A DNA stretch of 30,000 nucleotides from Chrysomallon squamiferum (taxonomy: Eukaryota; Mollusca; Gastropoda; Neomphalida; Peltospiridae): NCBI GenBank assembly GCA_012295275.1, contig CM022668.1:11960522-11990521 (forward strand). The letters run 5' to 3'. Shown piece after piece: positions 1 through 10,230 of this stretch. How positions within the stretch are numbered: position 1 is the stretch's first letter; the number at the start of each line of letters is the position of its first letter. The translations under genes were made by a program, and so were the position numbers. The notes beneath the pieces were generated by a model that saw only the letters and a program-made list of their open reading frames with translations, was not told where the DNA came from and did not search any database.

Positions 1-189
1 AAATAAATAAATTAATAAATAAATAAACAAACAAATAAAAATTAGAACTCTATATCATTTAGACAAATTTTAAATAATGACAGAATTACGTACGTGGAAA
101 TATAAGACAATTAACTTTATAATTTTTTTAATTTCATGGCAATAATTATTAGACCCAGATTTACTTTATATATAGAATATCTTAAATTC

Positions 190-225
<36 letters not shown>

Positions 226-231
226 TTTTAG
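1..231. repeat. Intronic (AAAT)n and (ATTT)n tracts
   Basis: An (AAAT)-type tract occupies 1-40 and an uninterrupted (ATTT)n occupies 191-229, abutting the acceptor of the 232 exon. Between them is AT-rich unique sequence. Confidence 0.85.
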
Positions 232-327
232 GTCATCACCTTCTCCATCTCGGATTTACAGTAGTTCATCAACCCACAGCAAAATGTACAGACCCAAAAC
301 TGCTGCAGCTATTTTAACTAGAACAGA
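232..327 (+). CDS. FLACC1: FLACC1-like exon (first visible)
   Basis: The acceptor is TTTATTTTAG before 232 and the donor is GTATGT at 328. The exon starts with one base of a split codon, then 31 codons rich in Ser (for example SSPSPSRIYS and THSKMYRPKT), and ends with two bases (GA). The acceptor has an (ATTT)n array where a normal polypyrimidine tract would be. An internal Met at 284-286 could serve as a start, but the upstream acceptor and open frame argue for an internal exon. Confidence 0.65.
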
Positions 328-432
328 GTATGTTTCATTTTATTTACTTACTTATTTACTAAATTATTTATATATATATTGTTTGTTTTTTGTTTAATTA
401 CTTACTTACTTATTTACTAACCTATTTATTTA

Positions 433-463
<31 letters not shown>

Positions 464-592
464 TATTTGTTTTTTTTTGTTTAATTACTTACGTACTTAT
501 TTACTAACTTATTTATTTATTTATTTATATATTTATTTATTTATTTGTTTTTTTACATATATATAGCTAGATAGATATTTATAGATATATAT

Positions 593-623
<31 letters not shown>

Positions 624-719
624 CATATATATATTTTTTTTTTTTATACTTACTTACTTATTTACTAGCTTATTTATTTATTTGTTTATTTATTTACTTA
701 CATATATATATAGCTAGAT

Positions 720-762
<43 letters not shown>

Positions 763-2632
763 ATTATTTATTTACTTATTAATTAATTATTTATGTAGTT
801 ATTTGTTTACTTACTTACTTACTAAATTTATTATTTATTTATTTGTTTATTTATTTACTTACATATATATAGATAGATTGACATATAAATATAGATATAT
901 ATATTTATTTATTTACTTACTTATTAATTAATTAACTTATTTATGTACTTATTTGTTTGTTTACTTACTTACTTATTTACTAAATTATTTATTTATTTGT
1001 TTTTTTATTTACTTACATATATGTTCAGATAGACATAAATATATATATATATATATATATGTTTATTTATTTACTTACTTATTTACTTATTATTTATTTA
1101 TATATTTATCTGCTTATTGATTTATTTATTTATTTTTGGTTTGTTTGTTTGTTTACAGTTGTGAAAGAGTGTTACAGCTGGAACATGAACCAACACGTCG
1201 TCACAATTTTGAGACTCATTTAGAGAAGAAACGCAACAAACCTCCGCCATGGCAGAAAAAACTAGACGTAAGAACATCACCAAACTGCCAAAACTTCACT
1301 AATAAACTGCCAAAACTATACTAATAAACTGCCAAAACTATACCAATAAACTGCCAAAATTATGTTACTTAATTGTCAAAATTATAGTACTGAATTTCCA
1401 AAATTGTATGAACAAATTGCCAAAATTGTATTACCAAACTGCCAAAATTATACTACCAAATTGCCAAAATTATATTACTAAATCGCCAAAATTATATTAC
1501 TAAATCGCCAAAATTGTATTACTAAATCGCCAAAATTGTATTACCAAATTGCCAAAATTATACTACCAAAATTGCCAAAATTATGTTACCAAATTGCCAA
1601 AATTATATTTACAAATAGCCAAAATTGTATTACCAAACTGCCAAAATTATATTACCGAATTGCCAAAATTGTATTACTAAATTGTCAAAATTATATTACC
1701 AAAATAGCATTATCAGATTGAGAAAAATTATATTACTGTCTTGTCAGAACTGTATTACCAAACTACCAAAATTATATTACTAAATTGCCAATATTGTGTA
1801 ACTAATTTGCAAAATTATATTAACACATCTGTCAGAATTGTCTTAATCTTCCAAAAAATCTGTAGCTAAAACGTTACTAGTAAATTACCAAATTGTCAAA
1901 GGCATGTCATCAAAATGGCATAAGTGTATGACTAGACTGCTACTTAAGTATTAACAAAAACTGCCAAAATTGTATTACCAGATTGCCAAAATTATATTAC
2001 CGAATTGCCAAAATTATATTACCAAGCTGCCAAAATTGTATTAAGAAATTGGCAAAACTGTTACTTGTTGACTTCACATGAACAGCTGGTAACATTATCT
2101 TTGATAATTCCATTTTTGTGAGTATACTGGTTAGAACAGGAAATAATGTGAATATAGCCTTTTTTTGTTAGTTCATTTAAAGATTATTTTTACAAATTTG
2201 TCAAAAAACTCAAATAGAAAGAAGAAAATCTAGCTTTCTCTATGTGTATATATGTATATATATAATTGCATATACCATAGCTTTTCAACCTGGGGGTTGC
2301 CAGCCTTTTTTCTGGGGGGTCGCGAGATTGTTCTTGAGCAAGGGTATGTTTTAACTTTTTTCAACTTGAATTGGAAGGAGGAATAAATAAAGACATGTAG
2401 ATAGGTTTGGGACCCATCACAGTGAATATAGATTCCTTTTGTAGTGTCTTTGGTTGATGAAAATATGGTAATCCTAGATATTATTGAATCAAAATTTTTA
2501 AAGGGGGTCATCAGTCATATTGAGTTGCTTATATGGGGTCATGGTATGAAAAAGGTTGAAAACTAGTGATGTATACAGATAGATAGATGTGTGTATAGAT
2601 AGATAGATAGATAAATAGATAAATAGATAGAC

Positions 2633-2671
<39 letters not shown>

Positions 2672-2974
2672 CAGATATAGATATGTATTTATACATGTGT
2701 GCATACATACACACATATATACATAATAAAATTTATTTGTTTCAAGTTTAAATTTTAAAATATTTAAAATTTTTGGTTTTAGTCTCCTCTGGTGCCATTT
2801 GTTGTGGGTCCTGGTTACATTTTGTCCAGAAGCAAAAGTCGATGTCACATGACTCTCAAAGATAACTTCTTTGATTCTGCAGCTGAAGAAAAAACAAAGT
2901 AAATAACTCAGTATTTATTTATTTATTTATTTGTTTGTTTGTTTGTTTATTTATTTATTTATTTATTTGTTTGT

Positions 2975-3005
<31 letters not shown>

Positions 3006-4660
3006 TTTGTTTATTTATTTATTTATTTAAAAAAGATTTAAAGATTCAGATGAAAACAACTTTTTTCTGTCTAAACAAAAATATAGGTTTTGTTTAGATA
3101 GAATAAATTTAAAAAATCAAGATTGTATTAAAAGACAACAACAATAATAGAGGTTTATGTAGTGAAAAAATGTCCTTGAAGTTGTTTTCTTTTTTCATTA
3201 TTTGTTTTTGTGAATTGTATTTGATTTGTTTTGTATGCAAAATCATTTTTTGTTTCAATTTTGTTTTATTGTATTTTACATTATTATTTAGTATGTGTCC
3301 TTTTTCTTTTCTTTTTATGGAGGAATATGTTATATTATATTATATTATATTATATTATATTATATTATATTATATTATATTATTTATTTAATTATTTATT
3401 TATTTATATATTATTGTTGTTGTTGTTGTTGTAACTATTATCATCATTATCATCATCATCATCAATATTATTTATTTATTTATTTTGAAGACCACTATTC
3501 TTGTCCATATCTGTAACAACAACAACAACAACAACAACAGTAATAACTAAAACTGGTATATTTTCTCTCAGACTGTTATGTTTTGTTTTCTTTGCAGAAA
3601 GAAAGAGGCAGAATCTGAAAAGTAAGTTTTTAGTTTTAATTTTCTAAAATCAATAATTTTATTAAACTTCCATCATCTTAAATTTTTTGCTCGAAAACAA
3701 CCAACACATCTCATAAGAACCATACTCAGATACATGGACAGGGAAATCATAAATTAATGAAATCAGAAATCTATGTTTACTTACTTACAACTTTATTCTG
3801 TTAGTATTAGTAAAAAAATTTACTTACAGCAAATTAAAATTATATAAGAAAATACTGTCTAAATGATCAAGAAGCTGTTTGTGTATATATGTTTGTATAT
3901 ATATGTGTGATTGTGTGGTATTATTACTCCTATTGTTATTGTTATTACTATTATTGTTGTTTATTATTATTTTTATCATCATCATCATCATCTTTATTTG
4001 TCTTTTTTTTTTATATTATTGTTGGTATTGTTGTTATTATTATTACTATTATTATTATTAATATATTATTTTTATTATTATTACTATTATTATTATTACT
4101 TATTTTATTATTATTCCTATTGTTAGTTTTACTATTATTGTTATTATTAGTATTGTTATAACTGTTATAATTGTTGTTGTTGTTGTTGTTTACAGAGATA
4201 TATTGATTAGACAGCTACAAGAGCAAATCTCAAACTTGAATCTATTTTTGGAAGAGGAAAGACTGAACCACAAACTCACTAAGAAAAAGGTAAGAATATT
4301 CATAAGGTTTTCTGATCATGCTGAATGAATATTCATGAGCTTTTGGTAATATGCGAGCATTTATGAAATTTTGGTAACATTTAATTGTTAAAAAGGTTTC
4401 AGTTAGATTTGAATATTTATTAGGTATCAGTAACATTTGAAATAGTTATTTTATTTACAATATTTTAATATTTGTTTTGTTATTTAATTTTTCTTATTTA
4501 CAATATTATACTTGTTTTGTTATTATAATAATCTACACTTTACTATTTAACCTTATATTTATAATACTCTAATGCCATTTAATTGTATGTATTTATTAAT
4601 TATTATTATTTTTTTTTATCATTGTAACCTTTATATGATTGATGTGGGCATTTTAATTGT

Positions 4661-4710
<50 letters not shown>

Positions 4711-4744
4711 TATGATTTTGAATTTTAATATTATTTATTATTAT

Positions 4745-4780
<36 letters not shown>

Positions 4781-4835
4781 TGCTGGAGATTATTTTAACT
4801 TTATATGATTAATTTTAATTTTGGGCATTTTAACA

Positions 4836-4874
<39 letters not shown>

Positions 4875-7800
4875 TTTAATTATGATTTTAAATTTCAATA
4901 TTTACTTTTATTTACAGACTGAAGAGTTTTTGTGTGACAAAACTAACGAGTTTGTAGAATATCACAACAATCAAATCAGGTGAGAAACCTTTGTCACATC
5001 CGTACATACATACATCTGTATAACCGTCTGTCATCTTCAATGTATATTCAGTTTATTCCTTTTTTTCTTTTTTTTATCAATTTTCTCTTTTTTTTTTTTT
5101 TCATTCTTTCTTCTTTTTTTTTATTTCATTTTATTCTTCATTTCCGTCATACACTACATCTGAGATCTTTCCCATCATTTTATCTGTTTTGTGTTCCTTC
5201 AGTTATCCATTCCTCTGTCCACTTATTCATTTGTCTACATGTCCGTCCATCCTTCCTTCCATCCCTCCATTTGTCCATTTGTCTTTCCATAAATCTGTTC
5301 AAAATCTGCCATGGCTCCTTCCATAAACACCATTTGTCAGAAACACATATTAGTTTAATGCAGTTCTGTTTATTTGTTTGTTTGGTTTTATATTTATTTA
5401 TTTATTTATTTACTTATTTATTTGTTTGTTTGTTTGTTTATTTTATTTTGTTTTTATTTGATTTTATTTTATTATATATTTATTTATTTTTATTTATTTG
5501 ATTTATTTATTATATATTTATTTATTATTATTTATTTTTATTTATTTTTATTTATTTGATTTTATTTTATTATATATATAATTATTATCATTTATTTTGA
5601 TTTATTTGATTTATTTATTATTTATTTATTTCTTTATTTGTTTATTTATTTTATTTTATTTTATTTTATTTTATTTATTGAGTTATTTATTTATTTATTT
5701 TATTTTACTTTATTTATTGAGTTATTTATTTACTTATTTATTTATTATTTATTTTTATTTATTTTATTTATTTACTTATTTATTTATTTATTTACAGACA
5801 ACTGGCTGAAGAACATGAGAAAAAATTACAAAAGCAGAAAGACGAGATGGAACAAGAGTTTGAACAGTACAAGATGAGCTCTGAGAGTCGCATACGTTAG
5901 TGTTCTTATCTTCTCTTTCTTTTCTTCTTTCTCTCTCTTCTTCTTTTCCTTTCTTTCCTTCTTCCTACCTTTTAATCTTTCTATTCCTTCTTTCTTTGTT
6001 CATTCTTTCATTTTTATTTATTTTCATCTGGCTTTTTCTTTTTTCCTTCGTTCCTTTTTTCTTTATTTTCATCTGTTTTTTTTTTTTTTTCCTTCATTCC
6101 TTTTTTCTTTATTTTCTTTTCTTTCTTCTTTCCTTCTTTTCTTTCTTTCATCCTTCCTTCCTACCTTCCATCTTTCTTAGCTTTATTTCTTTTGTTCGAT
6201 GTGCTTTTTTCTCTTTTCCAGTTTCTTGTAAGTCACTTGCTTTCTCTGCCAATTAATAGCCACTAATAAATTTAAAAAAAGATTCTTTTTTTTATGGTGC
6301 CATTAAACAAACTCTTGTTTTTAATTCTCTTTAGAAAAACTAGTACAAGACATTGAGTTCCTGCAAGGCGCCTTCGACTCTTACAAGAGTTCACTGCAAG
6401 CGGAAATGGAAGAAAAATGGAAAGTGATGGAAAATGACTGGAAAACAAAGCACTCTGAAGAGAAGAAAACAGCAATGCAAGAACTTAGTATGTTTGTACT
6501 TAACGTCTTAGCATGTTTATACTTCATGTTTTAGTATCTTTATACTTCATTTTTTTAGTATGGTTATACTTTGTGTCTGAGTATGTTTATACTTTGTATC
6601 TTAGTATGTTTATACTTCATATCTTAGTATGTTTATACTTCACATCTTAGCATGTTTATACTTCGTGTCTTAGCATGTTTATACTTCATGTTTTAGTATC
6701 TTTATACTTCATTTTTTAGTATGGTTATACTTTGTGTCTTGAGTATGTTTATACTTTGTATCTTAGCATTTTATACTTCATGTCTTAGTATCTTTATACT
6801 TCATTTTTTAGTATGGTTATACTTTGTGTTTGAGTATGTTTCTACTTCATGTCTTAGTATGTTTATACTTCATGTTTTAGTATGCTTATTATTCTTCATA
6901 TCTTAGTATGTTTATACTTCATATTTTATGATTAATACTAATTTATTATTTCATACATATTTTGGTTCTAGGAAATAAAAAGATATATAGTTATATATAT
7001 ATATAAATAATTGCTGAAATTTCATAACATTATTTTGAAATCACATTTAAATTTATCATTCCAGTGTATCTGAAAAAAAATATTTCAGACTTTTTCTTTA
7101 TTAAAAATAATCATGTAAACGTATTTTGATGTAAGTATAACAGTACTTACCAGATAACTTCGTTTTGTAAGTATAACAGTACTTACCAGATAACTTCGTT
7201 TTGTAAGTATAACAGTACTTACCAGATAACTTCGTTTTGTAAGTATAACAGTACTTACCAGATAACTTCGTCTTGTTTTCAGGAATGAAGTTAGCCCAGG
7301 AGAGGAGCTCAGAAATTCTAAAGATAAGCAAGGAACAACACCAACATATTGATGCCCTACGCAAAGAACATAAAAAAGAAATCGAAGTAAGTCAAAAAAA
7401 CAAAACATATCATTTGTATTTGCCGTAACCCTGTACTAGGCTGTTCATAAATGTTACATGATATGCTGGCAGTAATAGAAGTAAGTTGAAAAACAAACAT
7501 TTCACTTGTGTTGGCCTTAATCCTATGATAGGCTGTTCGTAAATGTTATATGATATGCTGGCAGTAATAGAAGTAAGTTGAAAAACAAACATTTCACTTG
7601 TTTTGGCCTTAATACTATGGTAGGCTGTTTATAACTATTATATAATATGCTGGCAATAATAGAGGTAAGTTGAAAAACAAACATTTCACTTGTGTTGGCC
7701 TTAACCCTATGATAGGCTGTTCGTAAATGTTATATGATATGCTGGCAGTAATAACAGTAAGTTGAAAAAAAACATTTCATTTGTTTTGGCCTTAACCCTA

Positions 7801-10159
7801 TGGTAGGCTGTTTATAACTTTTATATAATATTACTGGCAATGCAGTGCTTTCCAGTAGACTTTTCTGATATTTCATGTTTATCTAATGTTTGGAAACTAG
7901 TGTATTGTAGACTGGGGTTTTTTTTGTTGTTGCTTTTTTTTTTGTTGTTTAATTGCTTCAGAAATAATAAATATTTGCTTAAAATACAACTAATTTGCAA
8001 GTACATAAATACTGCAGTATAAATAAAAATGAATCTTTAATTTGTTTAATATGAATGTATATGTGTGTGTGTGTGTGTGTGTGTATATTTTGTAGCTGTT
8101 TTAGTAATTATCTGTGTGTGTGTGTTTAAAGGTGTATGTGTATGTATGTATTTAAAGTGCGTATATATATATATATATATATATATTTACTTACTTGTTT
8201 ATATATATTTTATTTACTTTTTTATTTTTTTATTTATTAATTTATTTTTTATTTATTTATATGCTTATTTACTTATATTCCTGTTTTATTTATTTATTCA
8301 TTTGTTTGTTTATTTATTTATTTATTTATTTATGTACATAACAGTATGTATGTACATAATCTGTGTTTTTATGTTATTTATTAATATTTATAATTCCAGT
8401 CCATGCTGAGACGTTTTTCAAATGCTGCTTCAGACATTGAGCGATTGAAAAAAGTTACAGCTGAATTAGATGTAAGAGCAGAGGTTTTTTTTATTTTTTT
8501 GTTTATTAATATCAGCATTTTACAATCAATTTAATCATTTTACAGTTAATGTAACAACATTTTACAGTTAATGTCAGGATTTTATTGTCAATATCATCAT
8601 TTTACAATCAGTTTCATCATTTTACAGTTAATGTAACAACATTTTACAGTTAATATCAGCATTTTACAATCAATTTCATCATTTTACAGTTAATGTAACA
8701 ACATTTTACAGTTAATGTCAGGATTTTATTGTCAATATCAGCATTTTACAATCAGTTTCATCATTTTACAGTTAATGTAACAACATTTTACAGTTAATAA
8801 TCAGCATTTTACAATCAATTTCATCATTTTACAGTTAATATCAGCATTCTACAGTTAATATCCGCATTTTACAATTTCATCATTTTACAGTAAATGTAAC
8901 AACATTTCTATTAACATTTACAGTCAACATCAGCAATCAACATTTACAGTTAATTCCAGCATTATACAGCGATGGTTGTAGTAGTTGTTGCATAGACATG
9001 GTAGTAGCACAGTAGCTGTAGCTGTCGCAGAAATGCTAGTTATTGAGACTGTTGTCACCAAAGTTGTGTTTGTAGTAGTTTTTTGTCATGAAAATTGGTC
9101 GTTATAGTTGTTGTAGTAGGAGTAGTAGTACTGGCTGTAGTAGCTGTGATGGTGTTGCTGGTGGATGCTGTGTAATAAATACAGTACAAAGTTGGGGTAG
9201 GGATACACAAAGATGTCAAATAAAAATTTCTAATTTGTTTGTTTTTTCTCAGGAAACTAAAATTGAACTGGAAGCATTGAAGATAAGATACAATGAGACA
9301 TGTGAACAACTGGCTAATACAACCACCTTACTAGCTGAGGCAGTAAGTCACTTTACACAGTGTCTGCGTTGAGCAGTGTCACCTTTTCATACAACTGTTT
9401 GTTTGTTTGTTTGTGTTTGTTTGTTTGTTTGTTTGTTTGTTTGTTTATTTATTTTATTATTTATTTACTTATTTATTTACTTATTTATTTACTCATTTAT
9501 TTATTTATTTTATTATTTACTTATTTAATTACTTACTTGTTTATATATTTATTTATTTACTTTTTAGTTTTTATTTTCATTTTATTAATTTTTTTTTTTT
9601 ATTTATTTTTATTTATTTATTTTATTAATTTATTTAGTTTTTATTTTTTTTTGCTATTTATTTATTTTATTTTATTTTATTTTTATTTATTTACTTGTTT
9701 ATTTATATATATATTAATCTACATTTTCATTTTTTATTTTTTATTTTATTAATTTATTTTATATATATTTATTTATTTATTTTATTTATTTATTTCATTT
9801 ACTTATTTATTTACTTACTTATTTTATTATTTATTTATTTGCTTATTACTTTATTTTTATTTTTTTTTATTTTTTTTTTTTTATTTTTATTATTTTATTT
9901 ATTAATTTATTTTATATTTATTTATATTTATTTATTTATTTATTTATTTATTTACATTTAATTTTACTCAAAACTGTATTTGAAATTTCAGAAAATAACT
10001 ATAATGGAGTATGAACAGAAGTTTGATGACAAAGTGCAGGCAGTAGATGACAAATACCGTCAGAGGTTAGACGATCTCATGATGCAAAATGCGGAATTAC
10101 GGTGAACACAGGATTTATTTTTTAATTGTGCACAATACACGGGCAATAATTAAGTTATA

Positions 10160-10230
<71 letters not shown>

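Noticed and set aside
5374-5809. Long Phe/Leu/Ile/Tyr-rich ORFs that look like membrane proteins
   Set aside because: Translation of (ATTT)n and TTTC tracts inside an intron. The last bases overlap a real exon only by chance of frame.
7085-7408. Minus-strand ORF with four KRSYLVSTVILT-type repeats
   Set aside because: The repeats come from the 36-bp array, and the remainder is antisense to the supported + strand exon 7283-7386.
9360-9961. Hydrophobic ORFs of up to 130 codons
   Set aside because: Translation of (GTTT)/(ATTT) arrays between two well-supported exons.
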